Below are positions 45,117-55,999 of a stretch of DNA of 64,000 bases, one piece after another. Source of the stretch: Omphalotus guepiniiformis (lineage: Eukaryota; Basidiomycota; Agaricomycetes; Agaricales; Omphalotaceae). Made by a program: the position numbers and the translations under genes. Numbering within the stretch: position 1 is the first letter of the stretch; the number at the start of each line of letters is the position of its first letter. The notes under the pieces are model-generated. The model was not told the DNA's origin. It worked only from the letters and a program-made list of their open reading frames with translations, and did no database searches. The stretch spans positions 124,001 through 188,000 of the forward strand of contig JAQOOI010000016.1 in assembly GCA_028554645.1 (NCBI GenBank), written 5' to 3'.

Positions 45117-46370
45117 TGCCCATTCCTTCGGGCCACGTCAATGTCCATGGGTTTACCTGTACCCCCAAAGGTTGTTCCTGTGGCGTCTCTCCGATCACCA
45201 CTTCCTGCCGCTTGCTGTGGACTTTGTTCCCTTCTTGGCGTAAACGCCGGCCTGTTCTGGTTCTTGCACCATTCCTGACGCCTTCTCCATAGCTGATCAA
45301 TCTTGATCACTATGTCCTTCCATTCATCATACACCTTGGGTAATTCGTCCCTCGTGTATATGGCATCAATAGTCTTCTCATTAATGCCCTTCTCAATGAG
45401 CCATACCACATACGGATCATCCTTCTTATAATCCGCCTCTGTCAACAGTATCTCCAGCTCCTGGAAATACTCCTCTGCTGTTTGAACCGCGGAACTTACC
45501 AAGTTCACGGAGGAGGCCACAATCTGGCAAAGGCAAATATGACTTGTCATCAGTGGAGGCACCATACCCAGCAGATCGTAGTTGATGAAACCATTTGTGG
45601 AAATATCATTAGCAGTGTACCAGCGGACTCCTCCTTCATAAGACCCACCCACTGTGGTAGGCACTGTGGTGGCCTTGTCACCCACGGTGGTAGGCACCGC
45701 AGTGGCCTTGTCACTCACTGTGGTAGGCACCGCAGTGGCCTTGTCACCCACTGTGGTAGGCACCGCGGTGGCCTTGTCACCCTTCTTGATAGGCTGAAGG
45801 TTGTGAGGAATGAAGGCACCAAAATGTTCTGCGGCAGGGAAGACCTTGTTGTACCAGTACTGAGGATACCCTTCAACTTCACAAAGAAAGCAGTGTCTTG
45901 TTTCAAGGTCGCCTGGACGCGGGGAAGGAGTACAAAAGCGATCCGTCTCTTGAATAGTTGACGCGGTGGTTTTAGCGATGGGCTTAGTCTTCCGCGACGC
46001 TTTACGTTTTCCCTAGAAAAGAGTACGTGTAGGAAGGAAAGTAAACAAAGCAGAGAACTCACCTTGGCATCAACTTTAGAAGGAGCAGGAGGCTCCGCAA
46101 TAGCCGGCAGCACAGTAGACGAAGAAGGAACTGCAGATGTTGAGGGCAACCCTACAGCAGGACGAGCAGGCATGGTTCTAGTCAATGGAGAGAACATGGC
46201 TGGAACACCAGAGGGAGTAAGAGGCACGGGACCGGATTCCACCAGTGGGGACCATGTGGGAGTGACAGAGACAAGGTTAATGGGAACCGAAGGTTCCGCG
46301 GCAGTAGCAGTGAACCCTTGAGATAAGTCCACAGGGGGAGGAAAACGAGAAAAAGACTAAAGCAGCAAAG
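44945..46370 (-). CDS. Chimeric open reading frame: host-like exons and minisatellite fused to truncated gag
   Basis: One frame stays open from 46012 to the stop at 44945 (about 355 codons). Its last 180 residues are chromovirus gag, from VQTAEEYFQELEILL to the zinc knuckle CFNCGQKGHISRDC. Upstream of about 45490 gag similarity ends and the frame continues through unrelated sequence, four 11-residue repeats of the PTTVGDKATAV type, and CFLCEVEGYPQYWYNKVFPA. An intron (46062-46013, GTGAGT..CTAG) joins it in phase to an exon with a Pro/Ser/Ala-rich MDLSQGFTATAAEPSV segment. A further upstream exon (about 46510-46417, VELSKLPPVIATATS) is likely. Whether it is expressed is unknown; it could be a fortuitous fusion. 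Confidence 0.6.
45650..45785 (-). repeat. 33-bp coding minisatellite, four units
   Basis: Unit CCACTGTGGTAGGCACCGCA.. of 33 bases repeats four times with few changes; translated on the minus strand it gives PTTVGDKATAV. Its length keeps the frame. Confidence 0.9.
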
Positions 46371-46514
46371 TGAGCAAAAACTTATAAAAAGAAAAAGGGA
46401 TCCCTCACAAAACAGGAGGGAGTCGGCGCAGTAGGAGGGACGTCAAGTGTCACGGAAGTAGCCGTTGCAATGACAGGAGGCAGTTTGCTGAGCTCCACTA
46501 ATAGCAGCGAAATG

Positions 46515-48030
46515 AGCACTCTAAGATGTAGGAACTTGTCTAAACTCAAAGGTTGCCTTGTAAAAGCGAGTGTAGTCTGGCGTTGGCAAAGATTCCGCGC
46601 GCAGAAAACTGACTAAAGCTGAGCTAGACTGTTGGAAAGACTAACTGAACTGAAAGATCACCGTCTAGACCCTTCGACGAGTACCAGAAACAGCAAAACA
46701 GACAGACACAGACAGACAGACACAGACAGACAGACAGACAGACAGACAGTTCAAACACAACAGATGTTCAGATATTTAGCACTCTATTAAAGCACTGCAA
46801 TTCCTAATAGTCTGCCTCTACCAGCCCGAAGAACCGGGGCCTGACGTTCACAATCAAAAGGCCTTCTGCGATTTAACGCTCTAGAAGATACATAAAGTTC
46901 TCCAATTTGGCGGGTAGTCGTAACCTAGGGCGCTCGACCCTATACATGACAGTATATGTACTCTACTGCCTGTAAGTATTTCATAAATAGATAGAAAACT
47001 GAGTGGAGTAATTAAAAGGAACAGAGGGATAACATCGAGTATAAAATGGATATAAACAGAAACAATATGACTGAGTTGGGTAAGTAGGCAGGTCTAGAGG
47101 GTAATTATGTGCAGTTCTTGGTATATATGTGTAAGTATTATGTTTTAGTGATGTTTTTGATACATCTAGACCCTTCTTATCATGCGCTCGAGCCATCCTA
47201 AACAAACTACTCCTATGCATTTCGTTATTATTCACCTTCGTAACTGTTTTACAGTGTACTTATAGGGGTGCTGAGGGCAGTTTCTAGTCATTCATCCCGT
47301 CGGGCTTCCGTATTTTCTCCTATTTCGACATCTAGACCCCATAGCACCTCATAGATATACCAATATCCAGTGCATCGAAGGCCAATTCTGTCATTACTTT
47401 ACTAACAAGTTATTATACAGTCATCGAGACCGATCATTTTCATAGCTTTGACCATCTAGTATCTCGGAACGGAATCGTCAATCATATATTTCCGATCATA
47501 AAGTGTTATCTCCAGTATATCATCAATCTGCAGGTTCTAGGAGGTCGGCTAAGTTCAAACAAACCATTTTGATGGCTCGGCAATACCTCTAGCTTTGTCC
47601 CTTTTGACGTTATTTAGGCTCATGAGGCTATTACGCCTGTGTGTGTGTAGTTTCTTCCTTCCTAAGTCCCGTGGATTATACAGATACTTGAATAGCGACT
47701 TCCAGACGAAGGGCTCTTTGCCAGGCTGGGTGGATCTGACCATACTGTACAGTCTCGCAGCAGGTAGTTACTTCGCCGAAGGTCTAGAGGCATATCAGCC
47801 ATAAGGTCTTGATGCATACTCGTATATCGTAGTCCTTTCACTTCGAGCCTTTAACTATTCTCGTTCTATGTTTTAGCTAGCACTATGGGACATAGTGTAG
47901 CCCTTTATTCCCATCGTATTCACAGTAGAAATCGTTTAATTTCAGGTATTTCAGGTGTGTATGCGTTTTCAGTGCAACACCGCGGAGGCTTCAGGCTCTA
48001 AGTCGGTTTCCACCCGTTTTCTCAAAGGAC
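46515..48030. other. Repeat-like spacer with a CAGA microsatellite
   Basis: No gene seen. A CAGA/CACAGA microsatellite lies at about 46699-46749. Much of the rest looks like decayed repeat sequence (TCTAGACCC occurs near 46663 and 47168) but I could not define element ends. Confidence 0.55.
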
Positions 48031-48039
48031 TGCGGTGAG

Positions 48040-48680
48040 GCTTGGCAGCAGGGAAAGAGCCCTCGTTGGAAGACTCTACTGCCTCGTCGTCAAGCTAAGA
48101 ATAAGAGTGAGAAGAGGAGTTAGTAGAAAAAGGAACAAAGAAGACTTACCAGACGTTTGGGCCAAGGCTTGCGGTCCAAGTCAGCCAAAGAACAAGAGGG
48201 CCGTGGACGGTTGGTAGTGGTAGTAGGCATGGGTGTAGCAGGAGGAAGAGTATAAGTTTTGTCGTGGAACACCAAGAAGTCAGCTTTAAACTGAGCCTGA
48301 TCCTCGGCGGTGACCGGAGTAAGCTACCAAAAGTTAGTTACAAAACAGATAGAATGAACGCGGAACTAACCAGAGCAAACTGACTAGGGTGACGAGCGCA
48401 ACGTTTCTTGAGGACAGACAGAGCCTTGTTGTGGCGCTCTCATTGTCAATGTACGGGTGCTGGAGCCTCGGGGCTGTTAGACAGAAGGGGAAGATTGGCT
48501 GCAGAGGGTTGAACAGATAATTGGCCGGTACGAATCTGCTCAAGTAGGATGAGCTCCACAGCGGATATAGACCGCTGTGAGCTACCCGGAACAGAAGGAA
48601 GAGTAGAGGAAGGGGGAGGCAGAACGTCACGGTGTCTTCGTTTATGTGGGTGCGAAGTCGAAGGTTGAGAAGGAGGCATG
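48040..48680 (-). pseudogene. Hypothetical low-complexity protein, broken
   Basis: The frame begins at 48680 (MPPSQPSTSHPHKRRHRDVL) and continues through a Ser/Pro/Leu-rich stretch to PEAPAPVH, where two TGA codons (48446-48448 and 48440-48442) interrupt it. After them the frame continues with ERHNKALSVLKKRCARHP. Further exons by splice sites give a Pro/Thr-rich segment near 48220 and an acidic/basic segment near 48050. One of the two stops fits CGA to TGA and the other TGG to TGA. It may be the 5' part of the same gene family as the chimeric frame at 46 kb. Family unknown. Confidence 0.45.
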
Positions 48681-48689
48681 ATAAAGGTG

Positions 48690-50460
48690 GCTTCTGATGA
48701 GGTAGGAGAAAAAGCCTGTCAAAAGAAATTAAGAGGGGAAGAACAAAAAACTACCGCATCACTTACTATTAACGAGTTATAGTCTAGGGGTTCAGCTTTG
48801 ATGGGCATAAACCAGTGGTGACAGAGGGGGAAAAAATTTGAAGTTCAACACCCGGGCACTGAAGGTTATATACACCTCGCGGTGATGGGGTCCTCAGATT
48901 GGTGCCAGTACCAAGTTCCATTCCTAGAAGACGCGAGAATAAAAGTTTGATAAATTACTCACTTATTCAGGGTACGACATATAGCTTTGACAAAGAAGCA
49001 ATGGCGATCAATTAACTGAATAACCAGTATGTCTGGAAACTGACGTAACCGGACAATGAAGAATGAAGAAACGCGGTGATTTACCAATAAGGCAACATGA
49101 TGGAACGTGATGTGACAAGAAGGAGGGAGAATGCTACATGAGTCAGAGAGAAGTTTGTGATATCCAGAAAAGGGAGGTTGACGTGCCTCTTTGGGATAGA
49201 CCCTGAGTGGGACCCCAACAACTGGGACAGTCAATATTTTAGTCAGGGGGAGATGATACGACCACCGGAATACCACTACCATTTTTGGCCTTGCGGGATT
49301 GATCACTCCAGTACAAACCTACTAAGTACGCTGTATAGTCCTAAGTTCCACGGTGTATTACGCACATTCAACCACCGGTATATGTGTACAAAGGTGTACA
49401 AGACTGTAGAATGGCACTAAATAGGTCTTCTCAGTGTAGGTATTACCTAAGTATGCACTCAAGTAAAGCATCACGGCACTTGTTCTAAGGTCCAACATGT
49501 ATAACTTGATGGCCCCAATACTGTATAAACCAACACGTAGATAACAAAGTACTGCGGCACTACTCAGAGGGCCAGACTTAGAAACCAGGTAGCAGTAGCT
49601 CCGTGCGCTAGTTATATCTAATGACCACTGTTGAGCCACAGGAGGGTCTAGACGTACAATGTAACATGAAGTACTTCCAATGATGCGGAAGTAGTACACA
49701 TAAGGAGATACAGTGTTAGTGAACTACCACGATACTTTCTAAATGCGGCAAGATTATAACCCGATATAGGATACCCTGTTCCTGCGTACTATACTTCATT
49801 CCTACCTTACGCGGCACACCATATGCATTGTATCACTCATAACTGTCAAGTATCACAACATTTGTTTGTACTATGTAAATAGAAATACTGTATATAAGAA
49901 ATAGAACCTGGGCAAGGAAGGACAGGTTCCCAAGCCCCCCCATAGAGCTAATAGCATTTGTGTGTGGAAAAGCTTAAGTCCCTCCAAGTGTTTAGAAGTT
50001 TTAAAAGTGTTAACCGTCGCATTAGTTTATAAGTCAGTGTGTCTAAGTGTTTACAAGTGGAACCGTCTGGTACCACAGAGCCTGTGTGTGTAGCGTGAAT
50101 AAGAGTAGATCGTCTGGTCACTTATTGAACTCGTTGTCTGGCAGTTCTGAAATCCTCCTATAACCAACTCCACTAAGTGAGAGGTTGTCTGGCATCTCCC
50201 AACAATTGTCTGGTTGTTGTATTGTTTGTAGTCACTGGTCGCAGTGATTTGTTAAGTTACGTGTTAGTTTATGTGCGTGGTGTATAGCATAGATTCATCT
50301 GTGCTGCATCGGTTTTGACTGTTTCTCCAAGCTTCTCTTACAAAAACCTTACTCGCTTCACCAAGTTTGTTAGTCCTCCAAGCCCCACGAACTTAAAAGT
50401 CTTTGTGTGTTGTGTGTGTGTTTTGAGTGCTTGGTAGATTCATTCAAGTCAGCTAGCACT
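48690..50460. other. Spacer without recognisable genes
   Basis: No exon supported. The segment 49870-50250 contains a TATA-like TATATAAG, a C-rich tract and repeated GTCTGG motifs, reminiscent of a retroelement leader, but no matching partner repeat is in the window. Confidence 0.45.
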
Positions 50461-50465
50461 ACTTC

Positions 50466-51603
50466 TCATTCATACCCCATACCAAGCACATCAACAGCAT
50501 CCTTAAGATCAACAGTGATTGTTTCAGCACACCCACTTGTGGCAAGAGGGTGGATATTTGATGGCTCAGCCTTTAGTCGTATAAGAGCTGCGCGGGTTTC
50601 AAAGAGAGTGGTGAGATGTTTCTTGTATATGGCAAGTTCAGGTATATAGTTGACAAGTACTTGTATCCACTGGAGAATGCCAACAGTCTCCAAATGTTTG
50701 TGATTCAGTAAGGACAAAAGTAGTCTGAGGTGAGGTTTTCTCTCTTGTTCCTGGCAATACAAGATTTTCTGTCCTCAAGATCTGGAGTGGTGGGATGGAA
50801 GGAATCTAGAGGATATACTTGTAGAGAGTGGCTGCAATACCAACAATCATCTTGTTTTCTCAACCAATGTGCATGTCTCGCTGACAGAGATAATTTTGCA
50901 CATTGTCGATAACAATATTCACCCATCTCTGATCATCTTTCCCCACTTCTTCAGCCTGACATGCTTCCTGCTCAGCAAGCCCATGTAAATTTTCATAGAC
51001 TGTGCTGTATGTGGGCATTGTCCCTGTCCGACTCTTGCATGCAAATGGATCTACAGAAGCTGATAGAGCAAAATAGAGAAGATCTCGTGCAAGTGGAAGC
51101 CAGTTAGCTCTTCAGTTACGAGAGAAATTTAGGTTTGATATTGAATAAGTGACCACCTGTAGTGAATTCTGTGATGTGAGATACATACATCAGACTCAAA
51201 TATTATTCTCACTCACCATGTCTACAGGATGAGTTTTCCACACTTTAGTGACTATTCCAGGTGGAGCAATGTTTCCACCTGCCACACAAGACAGCAGATC
51301 ATATAGAAAGGGCTGCATTGTGCAGATAAGGGTATGATTATGTGGTACTGTATTGACACCTATATCTTCCCACTCAGCTTTGATTGCACCTAGTAGTAAG
51401 CCCGAGGGAGATTTGACCGACAAGCGGACATGAAGCCGACTATCAGGTTGGACTGCTTTCTTAGCCTGTCTGACTGCATGTTTAATACTGGCCTGTGCAG
51501 CAAAGAATGTCAATGCAGCTCGGACATTCTTTATCTGCCAATACTGTGGCTCGGAGGTACTCCACATCTGAGCTTCTGACGTCCATCCGGGAAAGAGAAC
51601 CCC
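50466..51603 (-). pseudogene. DUF6589-like protein fragment, inactivated
   Basis: Minus-strand exons read LFPGWTSEAQMWSTSEPQYW to HPVDM (51603-51229), an intron with GTGAGT..TACAG, then RRANWLPLARDLLYFAL-like sequence, DPFACKSRTGTMPTYSTVYENL, QRWVNIVIDNVQNYL and, to the stop at 50466, ILQWIQVLVNYIPELA and PLATSGCAETITVDLKDA. I recognise this as the family called DUF6589, abundant in mushroom genomes and of unknown function. Stops at 51112-51114 and 50860-50862 are TGA where CGA fits. The 5' end is cut by repeat copy B. Confidence 0.72.
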
Positions 51604-53251
51604 TGCACAGTTAGACGCAACAATTGAACTCAAATCTGCAGGGTTACAGATGTCTTTATCTCATTCTGGATGAAAAATGGCAGAGGGTATCTCAAAACAC
51701 AAGATTCAGACAGAAGACAAGGGTGGTTTTCAGGGCTCAGAAGGGATTCAGAATAATCAATCTCGATGTTAGACTCAATCCAATGGTCAGACAATGCAGG
51801 AAACAGTTACAGCAGGCAGATTCAGCACAGACAGAACAGCAGTTTCAGCAAAGATTCAGTATCTCTTTCAATTTATCTGCCACAAGGGACTTTACAGAAG
51901 TTTTCACAACTGGATATTTCTCGAACTGAACTCTAAAGAGCCAGGCTATATTTTGTCTAAGAAGGGTTTCCTGCTTTGGCTTGTAGCTTTGGGCAGTACT
52001 AGCTTAAGAAAATCTAAATAGATACTCTTGTAAGCTATATATACTAAATCATAAAATCAAACATATATCTCAAAATTAAAAGAGTAATCTGAACAGTAAA
52101 TCAGTCAAAAGTAAGTAAGTATCAATTGAGCAGAGATTGGATTCTTTTTTTAGGTAGTTTTCTAGGTAATTTTCCAGTTAGATAGTCAAAATGTAGAAAC
52201 TTTGGGTATAGATTGGCATAAAAACAGAAATATATCACTTTGTCTGTGTTCTAGGTGTGTTAGGGCATACCCAGGGTATCTAAATAAAGGCCCAGAACCT
52301 GTAAATAGCAACCAGTATCATGACAGTTGACATTCTCCTTAGTGCATTGCAAATCTGGTCCCCTATAAGTTTCTCCAAAATTGGCACATTCTCCTCTACT
52401 AGGGCAGCATTAGGAGTTGTGTAGAAGCTCTAGAGCTTATCTAGACCATGCTTCATCATTGTTTTTATCAGCCACAGTAAGGTACAGTAACTGTTTATTT
52501 CAAGTTTTAGGACAGTATTCTATCCCATAGTTTCATCTAAGACCTCCAATTAGAGTGCCTTTGTCCTTTATCAAGTTCAGAGGGTTACTGAAACTCAGAG
52601 AGATATTCAGATCCAGAGAGATACTCATTTTCAGTATCTAACTCCTTCCATCATGAGTATTGAGTATCTAACTCATTTGTGCAGATGTAACTTTGAATCT
52701 ACTTCTATTATTACACAGATCGGCATTTCATCTTAGTGACATTATGTTCACATAGTACTCAATGTACAATATTTCTCTGGTAATACAATCTTCAAGATTG
52801 CCCATATTCTCAGCATTCAATCTTATAGTGCCAACTTAGTTAGCAAGACCAGCTGGAACTTTGAATCAGTCCAAAGGACTTAGATAGTTTTTCAATTGAA
52901 GTGAAAATTCATCAACCCCTTGGATTACAGTCAACAACACTTGGTAGAGTCTCTAGTTATTAGAGGGTGGGTCTGACCAACTCAATCTGGTATGGAACAT
53001 TGGAATTCCAACACATCTGGAGAGGCATAACTAGTATCTCCTTGTATAACCCATTGGTCACAGTTGCTTAGCACCAGATTCAGTACTGTAGCAATCACTA
53101 CACTTAGGCATTGTGAGTACAAGTATGTTTCATGTTTTTACTAGCAGTCTGGGGTGACTCTAGTCCTTTATGTTCAGTTTCCAATGCTTGAACATCCAAT
53201 ATTTACTTCAATCTGATAGATTTCAGCACTGAAAGGCTTTTTGACGCAACA
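51604..53251. repeat. Dispersed 1.7-kb repeat, copy B
   Basis: Begins TGCACAGTTAGACGCAACAA and ends TTTTTGACGCAACA on the + strand, so it starts TG and ends CA; the 9-mer GACGCAACA occurs near both ends. It is about 95 percent identical by eye to copy C (59460-61190), which carries an extra segment of roughly 80 bases near 60370-60440. It interrupts the DUF6589-like gene. No coding capacity conserved; a solo LTR is the best guess. Confidence 0.8.
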
Positions 53252-53384
53252 GCAGACTGCAGACACTTGCTAGCTCAGTATTGAGTTCGATTGTTTAACT
53301 GTGCGGAACCTTTGACAACACCAGCCACACCTCCACAAACCCCCTAGAATTGAGTTAGAGGTTGTTTTTTGAGACTCCCTCTCA

Positions 53385-53640
53385 GTCTAATTCTTGCACA
53401 TTACCGGTTGGCGCAATACCAATGAAGTCCTTCCCATCCAGTGATGCCCCAATTCCAGACAGAATGTAATCATGTGGCTTGTAAGGTACAAATTGTTGAA
53501 GAATGCAAGAGCAGATACCATGCCCGTAGTCAGAAGAGAAAGAAAAAGTTCTATTCAAGTTCAAAGTGCTAGAGCATGGATTCAAAGAACTCATATACAG
53601 GGTTTAAGACAGTAAACACGGCGACAAGCTCGAAAATTTT
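53385..53640 (-). pseudogene. RecQ-like DEAD-box helicase, short fragment
   Basis: The minus-strand frame ends VPYKPHDYILSGIGASLDGK followed by DFIGIAPTG, a Q-motif plus the first half of a Walker A box (APTGxGKT) as found in the RecQ/Sgs1-like helicases repeated in mushroom genomes. Sequence similarity stops inside the Walker A box, so it cannot hydrolyse ATP. Only about 70 residues remain. Confidence 0.55.
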
Positions 53641-53754
53641 CACTGTTGCACCACTAATTAGGTGTTAACCGAGAAGACGTGGAATTCACATGATGTCTAT
53701 TATGGGTAACTAGTTAAAGCCAGCTCGGTACCCGAGTTTCCAACTAGACTAGAT

Positions 53755-54475
53755 GTAGATGAAGATAAGGCATGCAGATAAAGGATAGATACATAGAGAT
53801 GAGTAGAAGTCAGAATGAATAGCTGAAATAAGGATAATCAGAAGGAAATGATAGATGTATAGAGGTAGAGTTATGAGAGATAGAAGGAAAGAGGATGAGT
53901 TGAAGGGATTGTTAGAAGAAGATGAATGAACAGAGGGAGAATGATGAATGATAGAAGAATAGTTAAAAAAAAGGGAACAATAGGGGTAAAGACTAGAGGA
54001 AGGGGAAGAAGGAGGATGTGTAGAGGGAGAGAATGAGGTCTAAAGGAGAAAGAAGCAGCATAGAGAGAGGATAAATGATAGAGGAAGGAGTATGATTAAA
54101 AGAAAGAATTAGTGAATGGAGGAAGGAGGAGCATAGGGAGGAAGGAAGACTTAATGATAGAAGAAGTACAGGAGGGGAATAGTATAAGGAAAGAAGTTGA
54201 GGATAATATAAGAAGGAAGGGTAAGAAGTTGAAGAAGGGAGCAGAGAGGAGGCAGAGGGAGTGCATGAGGAGGTTCCTAAAAGTTACAAGTGAACAGATA
54301 CCAACTTGGACAGAATAGACAGAGAGAGGAGGGAGGGAGGGAGGCAGAGTTACAAGTGAACTTGAATACAATGTACAGAGAGGGAGGGAGAGAAGGAGGG
54401 AGGGAGAGAAGAAGAGAGGGAGGGAGGGAGAGAGGCTGTTCATCAAATAAAACAGGTAATAATGTCAAAGTGAGT
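53755..54475 (+). repeat. Long polypurine tract with GGGA/GGAGA repeats
   Basis: About 700 bases in which the + strand is overwhelmingly A and G, with an especially regular GGGAGGGAGG-type region at about 54318-54435. Any open frames here (Glu/Arg/Gly- or Ser/Leu-rich) are products of composition. Such mirror-like purine tracts can form triplex DNA. Confidence 0.85.
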
Positions 54476-54479
54476 GTCA

Positions 54480-55999
54480 CATTAGTGGCAAACTCAATGC
54501 ATAGAGAGGTGCCAGAAAGTAACAAGTGGACAAAAACCAACTTAAACAACATGGGCATGATGAAAATGAAGGGAAATTAAGCTGAAGAACAGCACTACAC
54601 CAAATGGTTGTTACTGCCTGTCTTGTTGCACAAGTCTCCATTAGAAGGTTGCTGCTGTCCAGTAATGAAGACAAGAGAGAAGCTGCCAAAAAGAATCCAG
54701 ACTGAAGAGAGGGAATATGAGATGAGATAAACTGAGGTGAGTGCAACAAGCAGGAGGGATGATGACATCATGGAGACTCAGGTGCTTGGACCAGGCCAAG
54801 CCAAGCTTTAGCTAGCAGCAAGTCTTCAATTGATAGATGGATACAATACATATTTAATCATCAACTAAGTAAGGTCCTTGTAAGAGTCTGCCATCAAAAC
54901 TGAATTTGTCCCCCGCCTGCGTCTTGTGATGCAGGCTGACAGTCCAAGTACTTGTTGTCTAAAACAACCGAGGCATATGGAAAAGGCCACTCAAAGTTGA
55001 AGCAAAACCAGAGAATTTTCAACGTTCAAGCACTTGGGCCTGAGCCAGTCAATGTACTATCTACTTACCTCCCTTGTCACCAAGTCCGTAGCTATCAGTG
55101 CCCGTGCTGTCCTAGCATTACCTTGCTCTCTGCTGGCGAATGGAAACCTGGCTTGAATCTGTGGATGCAGAAACTGGGAAGGAACAAGACTATTTAGCAC
55201 CCGCTGCACAGGCTCAACTGTCAGGTGTTTTGGATGCATATGCTGTGGAGGCTACATCCTGAGCTGATAGCGTAGAACTTGTGGCCATGTATGTTGCTAT
55301 TTTTCCTTTGTATTGTCCTTCTTTGAGTGTTCCTCACAAACCAAAGTTCTGAACTTGCGAACTTGAATGTCCCTAGTAGTCCAGGGAATAGATTTTTGCG
55401 CTTGCGGCAATACAGGTGTGTGATTCAAATGTGTGCGCTGCAATCTGGAAGTTTACCTGCGAGCAAGTGCACAGCTTTTGCGAGGTTGTTGCCCAGATTA
55501 ATGTGACAGTTGTGAGTTAGTTGTGTGAGGATACATGGCCAAACAGACTGCCTTCATAAATGAAACTGTCGCTCTCACTGTCATTTGTCATCTCACTGGC
55601 ACCCTCATCTCCACCCACTCAGCTGCTGCCAAACCTCATATCCCTAAAGCTCACCTTGTGTTCTCCCTGTAAACTCCCTTTGTAAGCACCAATGTCTCAC
55701 AGCACATGAACTTTCAGGCTCGCAATCGCAAACTTCAGCTCGCACTCACAGACTTTATGGCCCCGCAACTGAGCTCACAGCAAACCCACAACTTGTAATA
55801 GATGACTGGCAACTCACAAAGATTTGCTAATGTGCAAGTTGAGTGCTCGCATCAACTCACAGTGACCCACAATTGATAATGTCTTGCACAGTCACTTTCA
55901 GAGTACTACTGGGGTCTGGATTGAACTTGAAACTGGGTATATGATATTGCTACTCGGACTAGTAGCATGAGTACAGCATATGTGTAGTAGATAGTATTA
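54480..55999. other. Spacer with a diverged repeat shared with 19.3 kb
   Basis: No gene supported. Positions about 55060-55290 match 19290-19490 (see that entry). Positions 55340-55870 carry loosely repeated AACTTGCGA / CTCACAG / GCAACTCACA motifs. Confidence 0.5.

Noticed and set aside
46699..46749. CRISPR-like or regulatory array
   Set aside because: It is a simple CAGA microsatellite without spacers.
46631..47981. Solo copia LTR (TGTTGGAA..GCAACA)
   Set aside because: No target-site duplication and no second copy in the window to confirm the ends.
49870..50250. Retroelement leader with promoter and primer-binding site
   Set aside because: Only a TATA-like motif and GTCTGG repeats; no partner LTR or coding region follows.
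54096..54580. Ser/Leu-rich or Gly/Arg/Glu-rich open frames on both strands
   Set aside because: They are by-products of the purine tract composition.
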